Source: Jatrophihabitans sp964252635 (GTDB taxonomy: Bacteria; Actinomycetota; Actinomycetes; Mycobacteriales; Jatrophihabitantaceae). Taken from it: a DNA stretch of 64,000 bases. The stretch spans positions 124,001 through 188,000 of the forward strand of contig NZ_CAXUNP010000001.1 of assembly GCF_964252635.1 (NCBI RefSeq). The letters are read 5' to 3'. The notes beneath the pieces were generated by a model. The model was not told the DNA's origin, ran no database searches, and saw nothing but the letters and a program-made list of their open reading frames with translations. A program made the position numbers and the translations under genes. The first letter of the stretch is position 1; each line of letters starts with the position of its first letter. Shown here in pieces: positions 17,532 to 26,089 of this stretch.

Positions 17532-19556
17532 TCAGCGCAGGAAGGCGGCGGCGACGCCGGCGTCGACCGGGATGTGGAGTCCCGTCGTGTGGCTGAGCTC
17601 CGAACTGCACAGCACGAACACCGCGTTGGCGATGTTCTCCGGCAGCACCTCGCGCTTGAGGATCGTGCGCTGGGCGTAGAACGCGCCGAGGTCCTTCTCC
17701 TCCACGCCGTAGACCGCCGCCCGGTTGGCACCCCATCCGCTGGCGAAGATCCCCGAACCCTGCACGACGCCGTCCGGGTTCACCCCGTTGACCTTGATGC
17801 CGTACTGGCCCAGCTCGGCCGCGAGCAGCCGGACCTGGTGGGCCTGATCGGCCTTCGCCGCGCCGTACGCGACGTTGTTCGGCCCCGCGAACACCGAGTT
17901 CTTGCTGGAGATGTAGACGATGTCGCCGCCCATCCCCTGGTCGATCATGGCCTTGGCGGCGGCCCTGGACACGAGGAACGAGCCCTTGGCCATGACGTCG
18001 TGCTGCAGGTCCCAGTCCTGCTCGCTGGTCTCGAGCAACGAGCGCGACAGCGAGAGGCCCGCGTTGTTCACCACGAGGTCCACGCCGCCGAACGCCAGCA
18101 CCGCCGCGTCCACCGCGGCCTGCACCGCGTCCGCGTCCGACACGTCGACCTGCACGCCGACCGCGGTGTCGGCGCCGCCGATACCGGCCGCGGCGTCGCG
18201 CGCCGTGTCCAGCGACAGGTCGGCAATCACGACGCACGCGCCCTCGGCGGCCAGCTTCTCGGCGGTGGCGCGTCCGATGCCGGACGCGGCGCCGGTGACC
18301 AGCGCGACGCGGGAGGCGAGGGCCTTGGGCTTCGGCATCCGGGCCAGCTTCGCCTCCTCGAGCGCCCAGTACTCGATGCGGAACTTCTCCGACTCGTCGA
18401 TCGGTGCGTAGGTCGACAGGGCCTCGGCGCCGCGCATGACGTTGATGGCGTTCACGTAGAACTCGCCGGCGACGCGGGCGGTCTGCTTGTTCGCGCCGTA
18501 GCTGAACATGCCGACGCCGGGCACGAGCACGATGGCCGGGTCGGCGCCGCGCATGGGCGGCGAGTCGACCGACGCGTACTTGCGGTAGTAGGCGGCGTAG
18601 TCCTCGCGATAGGCGGCGTGCAGCTCCTTGAGGCGGGCGACGGTGTCCTCGAGCGGCGCGGTCGGCGGCAGGTCGAGCACCAGCGGACGCACCTTGGTGC
18701 GCAGGAAGTGATCGGGGCACGACGTGCCGAGCGCAGCCAGGCGGGGATGCTCGGCCCGGGAGACGAAGTCGAGCACCGGCTCGGAGTCGGTGTAGTGCCC
18801 CACCTGCGGTCGGTCCGTCGAGGCGAGCCCGCGGATGACGGGGGCGAGGGCGGCCGCGCGAGCGTGCCGCTCGTCGGCGGGCAATGTCTCGCCGACGACG
18901 GCGCCGAACGGGTCCGGGCGTCCGCGGTCGGCGATGAACCGCTCCGCCGTCCGGATGATCTCCAGCGAGTTGGCCTCGCACTCGTCGCTCGTCGCGCCCC
19001 AGGCCGTGATGCCGTGGCCGCCGAGCACGCACCCGATCGCCTGCGGGTTGGCCGCCGCGATCGCCGCGATGTCGAGCCCCAGCTGGAAGCCGGGTCGCCG
19101 CCACGGCACCCACACGACGCGGTCCCCGAAGCACTCGGCCGTCAGCGCCTCGCCGTCCGCCGAGGTGGCGAGAGCGATGCCCGAGTCCGGATGCAGGTGG
19201 TCGACGTGCGGCTGCTCGACCAGGCCGTGCATCGCGGTGTCGATCGACGGCGCGGCGCCGCCCTTGCCGTGCAGGCAGTAGTCGAAGGCGGCCACCATCT
19301 CGTCCTCGCGCTCGACGCCGGGGTAGACGTCGACGAGGGCGCGCAGGCGGTCGAGGCGCAGCACGGCGAGGCCCGCGGGCTTGAGGGTGCCGAGGTCGCC
19401 GCCTGAACCTTTGACCCACACCAGCTCGACCGGCTCGGAGGTCACCGGGTCGATCTCGCTCCCCTTGGCCGACGTGTTTCCCCCGGCGTAGTTCGTGTTC
19501 CGGGGGTCGGCGCCGAGCCGGTTGGAGCGGGCGATGAGGTCATCGACAGTTGTCAT
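17532..19556 (-). CDS. rhaEW: Bifunctional rhamnulose-1-phosphate aldolase / lactaldehyde dehydrogenase
   Basis: A 674-residue fusion. Residues 1 to about 390 are a class II aldolase (TNYAGGNTSAKGSEID near 20; HLHPDSGIAL; GGHGITAWG) that cleaves L-rhamnulose-1-phosphate to DHAP and L-lactaldehyde. Residues about 410-674 are a short-chain dehydrogenase with VALVTGAASGIGRATAEKLA, VNNAGLSLSR and catalytic YGAAK near 563, which oxidises lactaldehyde to L-lactate with NAD. The layout matches Bacillus YuxG/RhaEW and many actinobacterial and rhizobial homologues. The ATG at 19556 gives the usual N-terminus. It lies 71 bp downstream of rhaI. Confidence 0.92.
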   Translation of the reverse strand: MTTVDDLIARSNRLGADPRNTNYAGGNTSAKGSEIDPVTSEPVELVWVKGSGGDLGTLKPAGLAVLRLDRLRALVDVYPGVEREDEMVAAFDYCLHGKGGAAPSIDTAMHGLVEQPHVDHLHPDSGIALATSADGEALTAECFGDRVVWVPWRRPGFQLGLDIAAIAAANPQAIGCVLGGHGITAWGATSDECEANSLEIIRTAERFIADRGRPDPFGAVVGETLPADERHARAAALAPVIRGLASTDRPQVGHYTDSEPVLDFVSRAEHPRLAALGTSCPDHFLRTKVRPLVLDLPPTAPLEDTVARLKELHAAYREDYAAYYRKYASVDSPPMRGADPAIVLVPGVGMFSYGANKQTARVAGEFYVNAINVMRGAEALSTYAPIDESEKFRIEYWALEEAKLARMPKPKALASRVALVTGAASGIGRATAEKLAAEGACVVIADLSLDTARDAAAGIGGADTAVGVQVDVSDADAVQAAVDAAVLAFGGVDLVVNNAGLSLSRSLLETSEQDWDLQHDVMAKGSFLVSRAAAKAMIDQGMGGDIVYISSKNSVFAGPNNVAYGAAKADQAHQVRLLAAELGQYGIKVNGVNPDGVVQGSGIFASGWGANRAAVYGVEEKDLGAFYAQRTILKREVLPENIANAVFVLCSSELSHTTGLHIPVDAGVAAAFLR

Positions 19557-19627
19557 GCGAGAGGGCGTCCTTGTCTTCGGGGTCCCCGCCGGAGCGTGAC
19601 GCGCGGCAGAGCGTTCTGGTGGGGTAT

Positions 19628-20794
19628 TCAGGCGCCCCAGCCGGCGGCCTGGCCGCCGACGCGTTCGGCGACGATGCGCTCGGCGTAGCCGGACGCGGCG
19701 TACGCCGCCATGGGGTCGGGGTCCAGGCCCTGCGCGGACCGCAGCTCGGCGAGCAGGGGGCGGACGTCGGTGTTGTACGCGTCCATCAGGACCGCGTTCG
19801 CACCGAGGACGTCACCGGCACGTTGCGCCGCGGCCAGCGCCTCGGTGTCCACGAGCAGCGCCTTCGCGCTCGCCTCCTGGACGTTCATGACCGAGCGGAT
19901 CTGACCGGGGATCTTGGGCTCGATGTTGTGGCACTGGTCGAGCATGAACGCGATGTCGGTGCCCTCGTCCAGGCCGCCGGCGAGCACCACCTCGAACAGG
20001 ATCCGGAACAGCTGGAACGGGTCTGCCGCACCGACCATCAGGTCGTCGTCGGCGTAGAAGCGCGAGTTGAAGTCGAACGCGCCGAGCTTCCCCGCGCGCA
20101 TCAGGAAGGCGACGATGAACTCGATGTTGGTGCCCGGAGCGTGATGGCCGGTGTCCACGCACACCTTGGCCCGGTCGCCGAGCTGCAGGCAGTGCGCGAA
20201 GGACGTGCCCCAGTCCGGCACGTCCATCGTGTAGAACGCCGGCTCGAACAGCTTGTACTCGAGGATCAGCCGCTGGTGCTCGCCGAGCCGCTCGTAGGTC
20301 GCCTGCAACCCCTCGGCGAGACGGTCCTGGCGCTCACGGATGTTGTCCTGGCCGGGGTAGTTGGTGCCGTCGGAGAACCAGAGCTTGAGGTCACGCGACC
20401 CCGTCCGGTCCATGACGTCGACGCAGGCGAGCAGGTGGTCGAGTGCCTTGCGCCGGACACGCGGATCGGGGTTGGTGATGCTGCCCAGCATGTAGTCGTC
20501 GTCCTGGAAGACGTTGGCGTTGACGGTGCCGAGCTCGATCCCGTGGTCCTTTGCCGCGGTGGCGAGGTCGGCGTAGTCGTCGACGGCGTCCCAGGGGATG
20601 TGCAGCGCCACGCTGGGCGCGACACCGGTGTAGCGGTGGACCTGCGCGGCGTCCGCGATCTTCTCGTAGGGATCGCGCGGCACGCCCTGCTGGGCGAACA
20701 CCTTGAACCGGGTGCCCGAGTTGCCGAACGCCCAGGACGGCAGCTCGATGCGCTGGCGGCGCAGGACCTCGGCGACCTTCTCCGTGTCGGGCAT
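19628..20794 (-). CDS. rhaI: L-rhamnose isomerase (RhaI type)
   Basis: A 388-residue metal-dependent TIM-barrel isomerase converting L-rhamnose to L-rhamnulose. It is of the Pseudomonas-type RhaI family, not the E. coli RhaA family. Supporting segments are IELPSWAFGNSGTRFKVFAQ at the N-terminus, VALHIPWD, LKLWFSDGTNYPGQDNIRER, ILEYKLFEPAFY, and VCVDTGHHAPGTNIEFIVAF with metal-site residues. The ATG at 20794 is preceded by AAGCAGG; the longer open frame overlaps the upstream gene and is rejected. Neighbours rhaM, rhaB and rhaEW confirm the pathway. Confidence 0.93.
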   Translation of the reverse strand: MPDTEKVAEVLRRQRIELPSWAFGNSGTRFKVFAQQGVPRDPYEKIADAAQVHRYTGVAPSVALHIPWDAVDDYADLATAAKDHGIELGTVNANVFQDDDYMLGSITNPDPRVRRKALDHLLACVDVMDRTGSRDLKLWFSDGTNYPGQDNIRERQDRLAEGLQATYERLGEHQRLILEYKLFEPAFYTMDVPDWGTSFAHCLQLGDRAKVCVDTGHHAPGTNIEFIVAFLMRAGKLGAFDFNSRFYADDDLMVGAADPFQLFRILFEVVLAGGLDEGTDIAFMLDQCHNIEPKIPGQIRSVMNVQEASAKALLVDTEALAAAQRAGDVLGANAVLMDAYNTDVRPLLAELRSAQGLDPDPMAAYAASGYAERIVAERVGGQAAGWGA

Positions 20795-20822
20795 GGGTGA
20801 ACCTGCTTTCGTGGGTGGGGGC

Positions 20823-22277
20823 TCAGAGGCGGACGTCGACCAGCTCGACACCGAGCAGCTCCGCGGTCGCGCGCAGCTCGGGCAGCAGGTCCCCGACGCC
20901 GAGGGCCCAGTGGTGGGAGATCCCGGAGGCGCTCCAGGCGTCGACCCACTCCCCCGGGTCGCCTCCGAAGTCGACGCGGGAGGTGGTGTTGCCGATCCGC
21001 AGCAGCGGTCCCGGCACGACGGTGCCGCGGGACGCGACGAACCCATAGGTCCCGTCCCGACGCTGCACGATGCCGCACAGGGTGACCGGTCCGTGCTTCA
21101 CGTCGAACTCGACGGACACGCCCCAGCCCCGCTTGCCGTGGTAGACGCCCAGGCCCCGCAGCAGCGGCCGGCGGTCGCTGATGGCGAGGTGCGCCGGACC
21201 GTCGTGCCCCATCTCGACGACGTCGTCGCGGAAGTTCAGCGCCTGGAACTCGGTGAACGAGCCGCCTCCGCCGAGCCGGTCGACGATGAGCATGGCCAGC
21301 GAGGTCCGCAGCTCGTACTCACCGCACGCCGGGATGCCTCGGGCGGTGAGCAGCGAGGCGCCCAGGATCATGCCCGCCCCGAGACGCTCGTGCTGCTCGC
21401 CCTCGAGACCGCGGTGGTAGTAGGCCAGGCTGTCGAGACCGAAGTCGTCGACGAGTCGGTCCAGACCCACCGACACCTTGGCCGCCCACCGGAAGTCCTC
21501 GTCCTGGACCGTGTCGTCGAGGTCGAAGATGTCCCGGGTCAGCGCCATCCGGGTCTCGATGTCCGCGTCACTGACCGCGGCCACGCGGACCCGCAGGTCG
21601 TCGAACTCGAGCACCTCCATGTGACCGCCGAAGTTGGCGGTGACGAGGGTCAGGTCGGTGGAGACGTCGAGCATGCCCGGGTACAGGTGGCCCATCAGGC
21701 CGTGCCGCCCGGTGCGCAGGGCGCCGCGCACGCCGGCGGCCTTGACCCAGCGGCCGATGCGCGCCCAGGCCCGCTCGTCCTCGAGGTAGCCGGACACCGA
21801 CCGGAACGGCACCCCCAGGCGTTCGAAGGTGTTGGCCATCTCGGGCAGCGGGCAGGCACCGCAGTAGGCCAGCCACTGGCCGGTGTCGAAGGTGTCGTGG
21901 TCCATGGCCTCGGTGGGCTGCAGGTTGATCAGCAGCACCGGGGCGCCGCTGCGCTGCGCGACCGGCGCCAGCATCGACGCCGTCATGTAGGTGGTCAGGA
22001 AGCCGACGATGAGGTCGCAGCCGGCGACCCGTAACTGCTCGGCCGCGCGGGCACCGTCCTCGGCGTCGGAGATGAACCCGACGTCGACCACGTCGCAGTC
22101 CATGGCCTGCATGCGTTCGGACACGCGTCGCGCCGAGGCCTGCAACTGCGGCAACAGGTCGGGGAACTGCGGCCAGTACGCCCCGAGGCCACCGGCCACC
22201 AGCCCGATGCGGGTCCGGCGGGGGGTGATGCGGTCGAGGCCGGTCACGGCGCGGGTGGCGTCGGCCAGGGCGGTCAT
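20823..22277 (-). CDS. L-fucose/L-arabinose isomerase-like protein
   Basis: A 484-residue protein resembling the isomerase domains of the FucI/AraA fold: RIGLVAGGLGAYWPQFPDLL at the N-terminus, CDLIVGFLTTYMTASMLAPV, APVLLINLQPTEAMDH, and a C-terminal segment with GISHHWALGVGDL. The start overlaps the rhaM stop (ATGA) and rhaI follows 28 bp later, so it belongs to the rhamnose operon. RhaI already supplies rhamnose isomerase activity, so this may isomerise another 6-deoxy sugar or pentose, or may have lost activity. The specific reaction is not known. Confidence 0.8.
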   Translation of the reverse strand: MTALADATRAVTGLDRITPRRTRIGLVAGGLGAYWPQFPDLLPQLQASARRVSERMQAMDCDVVDVGFISDAEDGARAAEQLRVAGCDLIVGFLTTYMTASMLAPVAQRSGAPVLLINLQPTEAMDHDTFDTGQWLAYCGACPLPEMANTFERLGVPFRSVSGYLEDERAWARIGRWVKAAGVRGALRTGRHGLMGHLYPGMLDVSTDLTLVTANFGGHMEVLEFDDLRVRVAAVSDADIETRMALTRDIFDLDDTVQDEDFRWAAKVSVGLDRLVDDFGLDSLAYYHRGLEGEQHERLGAGMILGASLLTARGIPACGEYELRTSLAMLIVDRLGGGGSFTEFQALNFRDDVVEMGHDGPAHLAISDRRPLLRGLGVYHGKRGWGVSVEFDVKHGPVTLCGIVQRRDGTYGFVASRGTVVPGPLLRIGNTTSRVDFGGDPGEWVDAWSASGISHHWALGVGDLLPELRATAELLGVELVDVRL

Positions 22278-22657
22278 CGTGGGGCTCCGTTCGCAGCAGG
22301 GGTGTTCGCAGCAGGGGTGTTCGCAGCAGGGGTCAGGTCGTCGTCCAGGTGGAAGATCTCGTCGAGCAGCTCGAGGGACTCGTCGGGTCCGCGCCCGTCG
22401 AGGCCCACGAAGTACCGGCTCATCTCGGCCTGCCAGCGGGTGTTCACCTCGGTGGCGGCCATGGCCCGCTGCGCGGCGTCGAGGTCGTCGGCCTCGACGT
22501 AGCCGACGAGCAGGCCGTCGGGACGGGCGAAGATCGAGTAGTTGCGCCAGCCGGCGTCGCACAGGGCCTGCTGCATGTCCGGCCACACCCGGGCGTGGCG
22601 CTCGCGGTACTCGGCGAGCAGGTCCTCGCGCACACGCAGCAGGAAGCAGTACCTCAT
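22274..22657 (-). CDS. rhaM: L-rhamnose mutarotase
   Basis: A 127-residue RhaM/RhaU-type mutarotase that interconverts alpha- and beta-L-rhamnose. It starts MRYCFLLRVREDLLAEYRER and has HARVWPDMQQALCDAGWRNY and ARPDGLLVGYVEADD, with the characteristic His and Tyr residues. Normal family members end near residue 108. This one continues into a three-fold TPAAN repeat encoded by three exact 15-bp units. The ATG at 22657 is only about 20 bp from low-quality scaffold-join sequence, so the promoter or upstream gene contact is lost. Confidence 0.92.
   Translation of the reverse strand: MRYCFLLRVREDLLAEYRERHARVWPDMQQALCDAGWRNYSIFARPDGLLVGYVEADDLDAAQRAMAATEVNTRWQAEMSRYFVGLDGRGPDESLELLDEIFHLDDDLTPAANTPAANTPAANGAPR
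22289..22333. repeat. Three exact 15-bp tandem repeats in rhaM
   Basis: The unit GTTCGCAGCAGGGGT occurs three times in a row on the plus strand and encodes the TPAAN repeats at the RhaM C-terminus. The number of units could vary between strains by slippage, without frameshift. Confidence 0.9.
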
Positions 22658-22674
22658 GACGCGTCCTCCCCGGG

Positions 22675-22800
22675 TCGGGGGGGGGGGGGGGGCCCCCCCC
22701 CCCCCCCGGCGGGGGGGAGATTTGAAGGTGGGGGTTTGGGGTNNNNNNNNNNCCGGGCCCCCCCGGGGGGGGGCGGGGGGGGCCCCCGCCGCCGCCCCGC
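22675..22800. other. Scaffold gap with artificial homopolymer flanks
   Basis: Ten N lie at 22743-22752. Runs of G and C up to about 18 long surround them, together with an odd T/G-rich fragment (AGATTTGAAGGTGGGGG). The composition is unlike anything else in the window and looks like poor read ends joined by an assembler. The true distance between rhaS and rhaM, and any gene or terminator there, is unknown. Confidence 0.95.
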
Positions 22801-22806
22801 GTCCGG

Positions 22807-23910
22807 TCAGAAGTTGAACTGGTCGATGTTGGTCTTGTCGAACACCGTGGGCGGGCCGAGCACGACCGAGAGTCCGCCGTCGGCCGACGAGATCGTGTAC
22901 GTCTTGTTCAGCGATCCCGCGGTGAAGGTGGTGCCGTTGGCCAACGACTTGCCCGACGCGAGCCACGCCGCCGCGTACCCGGCGAGGTAGCCGAGGTTGG
23001 ACGGGTTCCACAGCTCGAAGGACGTCACGGTGCCGTCCTTGATGTACTTGCGCATCTGCGACGGCAGGCCCAGCCCGGTCAGCGTCACCTTCTTGGCCAC
23101 GCTCGGGTGCGTCGACAGGTACTGCGCGGCGGTCGAGATGCCGACCGTGGTGGGCGAGATGATGCCCTTGAGGTTCGGGTACGCGGAGAGCAGACCCTGG
23201 AGCACGGTCAGTGACGTCGCCGGGTCGTCGTTGCCGTAGACGGTCGACACCAGCTTCATGTTCGGGTACTTCGTCAGCTGCGTCTTCATGTACTTGATCC
23301 AGGCGTTCTGGTTGGTCGCGCTTGCCGCGGCCGACAGGATCGCGATCTGGCCGCTGCTGCCGATCTGCTTGGCCAGCAGGTCGACCTCGGACGTGCCGAT
23401 GGTCTTGGTGTCGGCCTGGTTGATGAACAGGTGACTGGGGCTCGTGCCGCAGCTGATGTCCGAGTCGAAGGCGACGATCTTGATGCCTGCCTTCGCCGCC
23501 CGGTTGAGCGACGGGCACAGCGCCGACGGGTCGTTGGCGGCGATGACGATGGCGTCGGCCTTGGCCTGGATCGCGGCCTGGATGGACGGCAGCTGCGCAG
23601 CCGCGGTGTCGGCCGTGCCGCTGCTCACCGTGACCGAGCCGCCCAGCTCGGACAGCGCCTTCTGCCCGCCCTTGTCGGCCAGCACCTCGTAGGGGTTCTG
23701 GGTGTCCTTGGGGATGAAATAGACCTTCAGGCCGCTCTTCGGCTTGGTGGCCGCACCGGCGGAGCTGCCCCCGCTGGCGTTGCCGCCGGATGCGCCGCCA
23801 CTGCTCCCGCTCTTCGTGCTGGTCGAGCCGCAGGCGGCCAGGGCGCCCCCGGCGAGCACGGCGCACAACGCCGCGGTCGCCGCGCGGCGCGCGATCCCGG
23901 TTCCGTTCAT
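22807..23910 (-). CDS. rhaS: Rhamnose ABC transporter substrate-binding lipoprotein
   Basis: A 367-residue lipoprotein of the periplasmic-binding-protein type 1 (RbsB-like) family. The lipobox is ALAAC (Cys about residue 27), followed by a Ser/Gly linker to about residue 55. The sugar-binding domain starts LKVYFIPKDTQNPYEVLADK and has IVIAANDPSALCPSLNRAAK, then GIKIVAFDSDISCGTSPSHL. These resemble RhaS of rhizobial and actinobacterial rhamnose importers. It lies 72 bp downstream of the permease gene. The C-terminal stop is next to the scaffold gap but the protein appears complete (ends NIDQFNF). Confidence 0.9.
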   Translation of the reverse strand: MNGTGIARRAATAALCAVLAGGALAACGSTSTKSGSSGGASGGNASGGSSAGAATKPKSGLKVYFIPKDTQNPYEVLADKGGQKALSELGGSVTVSSGTADTAAAQLPSIQAAIQAKADAIVIAANDPSALCPSLNRAAKAGIKIVAFDSDISCGTSPSHLFINQADTKTIGTSEVDLLAKQIGSSGQIAILSAAASATNQNAWIKYMKTQLTKYPNMKLVSTVYGNDDPATSLTVLQGLLSAYPNLKGIISPTTVGISTAAQYLSTHPSVAKKVTLTGLGLPSQMRKYIKDGTVTSFELWNPSNLGYLAGYAAAWLASGKSLANGTTFTAGSLNKTYTISSADGGLSVVLGPPTVFDKTNIDQFNF

Positions 23911-23982
23911 CTTGTTGCCCCTCTTCGTCGAGTCGTCATCGGTGGTGGTGGGTGGATGGAACGCGTCGTGCGGTGCCGGCGG

Positions 23983-25047
23983 TCAGGCGAGCCGGGTCGG
24001 GCGGCGGAACCGGTCCCGTAGGCGGCGTACCGCTTCCGGCCCGTTGGGAACGATCACGCTGATGAGCAGCAGGACACCGGTGACGATGTTCTGCTTGTCC
24101 GCGGAGACGTTGATCTGGGTCAGCGCCATCTGCAGGCTGCCGACGATGGCCACGGAGAGCACGACGCCGACGATCGTGCCGCGGCCACCGAAGATCGACA
24201 CGCCGCCGAAGAGCACGATGGCGACGACGTTGAGTTCGAGCCCGGTGCCGGCGCTGTAGCTCACCGAGGCGTTCTGCATCGTGAGCAGGATCCCGGCGAA
24301 GGCGCTGAGCACCCCGCTGAGCACGAACAGCCAGAGCTTGATGCGGTTGACACGGATGCCCGCGAACTCGGCCGCCTCGGGCTGGAGCCCGATGGCCACC
24401 ATCGAGCGGCCCAGCGTCGTGAAGTGCAGGACGATCCCGAAGATCACGGCCAGCACGACGAAGATCACCATCGACCAGGAGAACTGGGAGCCGGGGATCG
24501 AGTTGGCGCCGATGTTGGTCAGCCAGCTCGGGAACTCGCGGTCGCCGATACCGGGGATGGTGTCCGAACCCAGCAGCACCTCGGCCAGACCGCGGAACAA
24601 CGTCAACGTGCCGATGGTGACGGCGATGGACGGCAGCCCGACCTTGGCCACGAGGATCCCGTTGAGCGCGCCCCCGACCACGCCCACCAGCAGCGCCACG
24701 AGGAAGCAGGGCCAGATGCCCCATCCGTGGTGCCAGAGGTAGCCGACAGTCGCACCCGACAGCCCCAGCATGGACGCGACCGACAGGTCGATCTCACCGG
24801 TCATGACCACGAAGGTCATCGGCAGCGCCATGATCGCGATGTAGCCGGTGTTGATGCCCAGGAAGAAGATGGTGCTGGGGTTGGTGAACGTCGGCGACCT
24901 GACGCTGCCGAAGATCAGCACGCCGATGAGGACGACGACCAGGCCGGACTCCCAGCGCGCGGCCGACCGCCAGCGGGCCCGGGGGGCCTCGGCGGGTGGC
25001 TCGGTCGCCGCGCTACCTGGCTTGCGGAGGATGACGTCAGAGCTCAC
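23983..25047 (-). CDS. Rhamnose ABC transporter permease 2
   Basis: A 354-residue CUT2-type (RbsC-like) membrane permease. The core motif ALPMTFVVMTGEIDLSVASM (near residue 75) is the sugar-permease signature. IGLQPEAAEFAGIRV is the coupling loop, and a conserved GGVSIFGGRGTIVG segment follows. About nine hydrophobic segments are visible. The GTG at 25047 overlaps the end of the preceding permease gene by 11 bp; longer starts lie inside that gene. It forms the membrane channel with the other permease. Confidence 0.9.
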   Translation of the reverse strand: MSSDVILRKPGSAATEPPAEAPRARWRSAARWESGLVVVLIGVLIFGSVRSPTFTNPSTIFFLGINTGYIAIMALPMTFVVMTGEIDLSVASMLGLSGATVGYLWHHGWGIWPCFLVALLVGVVGGALNGILVAKVGLPSIAVTIGTLTLFRGLAEVLLGSDTIPGIGDREFPSWLTNIGANSIPGSQFSWSMVIFVVLAVIFGIVLHFTTLGRSMVAIGLQPEAAEFAGIRVNRIKLWLFVLSGVLSAFAGILLTMQNASVSYSAGTGLELNVVAIVLFGGVSIFGGRGTIVGVVLSVAIVGSLQMALTQINVSADKQNIVTGVLLLISVIVPNGPEAVRRLRDRFRRPTRLA

Positions 25048-26089
25048 GGTGCGCTCCCTCGGCCGACTGCAGCTGCTTGGTGACCCGTACCGACAGCCAG
25101 CGGTCGAAGGCGATGGCCACGAGCAGCAGGGCGCCGGCGATGGCCTGGTTCCAGAAGGCGGAGATCCGCCCGGCCACCAGGGCCTGGTTGATGGTGTTGA
25201 GGAGCACGGCGCCGAGCGCAGCGCCGACAACGGTGCCGCTGCCGCCGAAGATGGCCACCCCGCCGACCACGACCGCGGCCACGACGCTGAGCTCGTACCC
25301 CAGCCCGCCGCTGTTGTCGATCTGGGTGTGCAGGGCGAGGAACAGGGCTCCCGCCAGGCCGGCGAGCGCGCCGCTGATGAGGAACGCGGTAAACACCCGC
25401 CGTTCGATCGGCACGCCGGCCAGGGCCGCGGCGTCCGGGTTCGAGCCGATGGCGTAGAGGTCGCGGCTGGCCCGGAACGAGCGCATCGCGTAGCCGGCGA
25501 TGGCCACGACGACGGCGACGATGATCGCGAGCCACGGGATGCCGAGCAGGTTCTTGTACCCCACCGCGGTGAAGCTGGTCGGGATCGACGTGGGGTCGAT
25601 GCGGTCGCCGCTGACGATCACACCGTCGATACCCCGGATGACGTAGAGCATCCCCAGGGTGACGACCAGGCTGGGGACGCGCAACGCGGTGACGACGAGG
25701 CCGTTGACCGCCCCGCACACCACCCCGACCCCGATGCCGATGACGAACCCGGACCAGGTCGGGATGTGGTGGTACTTGAACAGGTCGCCGACGATGTAGG
25801 CCGACAGCCCCAGTACCGAGCCGACCGACAGGTCCACGTTGCGGGTGACGATCACCAGCGTCTCGCCGACCCCGAGCAGGGCGATCAGGGCCGCGCCGGT
25901 GAGCAGCTGCTGCAGCGACGACGCGTCGAGGAAGTGGTGGTTGTTGACGGCGGTGACGAGCACGACCAGGACGATGAGCAGGGCGATGCCGGCCTCGCGG
26001 GCCCGGAGCAACCGAAGCATCAGGCCGTTGTCGCCCCTGCCACCGCTGCCACCGCTCGTGCTGAGGGTGGGCGCCGTCGCCGTGCTCAC
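25037..26089 (-). CDS. Rhamnose ABC transporter permease 1
   Basis: A 350-residue CUT2-type permease with VGETLVIVTRNVDLSVGSVL near residue 80, GSNPDAAALAGVPIERR as coupling loop and GGVAIFGGSGTVVGAALGA. The GTG at 26089 overlaps the ATPase stop codon (GTGA) and is chosen over longer frames for that reason. Paired permeases of this kind (RhaP and RhaQ) are standard in rhamnose importers. Position directly after the ATPase gene matches the usual rhaTPQ order. Confidence 0.9.
   Translation of the reverse strand: MSTATAPTLSTSGGSGGRGDNGLMLRLLRAREAGIALLIVLVVLVTAVNNHHFLDASSLQQLLTGAALIALLGVGETLVIVTRNVDLSVGSVLGLSAYIVGDLFKYHHIPTWSGFVIGIGVGVVCGAVNGLVVTALRVPSLVVTLGMLYVIRGIDGVIVSGDRIDPTSIPTSFTAVGYKNLLGIPWLAIIVAVVVAIAGYAMRSFRASRDLYAIGSNPDAAALAGVPIERRVFTAFLISGALAGLAGALFLALHTQIDNSGGLGYELSVVAAVVVGGVAIFGGSGTVVGAALGAVLLNTINQALVAGRISAFWNQAIAGALLLVAIAFDRWLSVRVTKQLQSAEGAHREL

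Noticed and set aside
16578..19406. A 942-codon open frame on the plus strand across rhaB, the LuxR-like gene and rhaEW
   Set aside because: It is antisense to three well-conserved genes, its translation is Arg/Gly/His-rich low complexity, and such long shadow frames are expected in DNA with very high third-position G+C.
22675..22800. G- and C-runs as a G-quadruplex or regulatory structure
   Set aside because: They directly flank an N-run, are extreme homopolymers absent elsewhere, and are best explained as assembly artefact.
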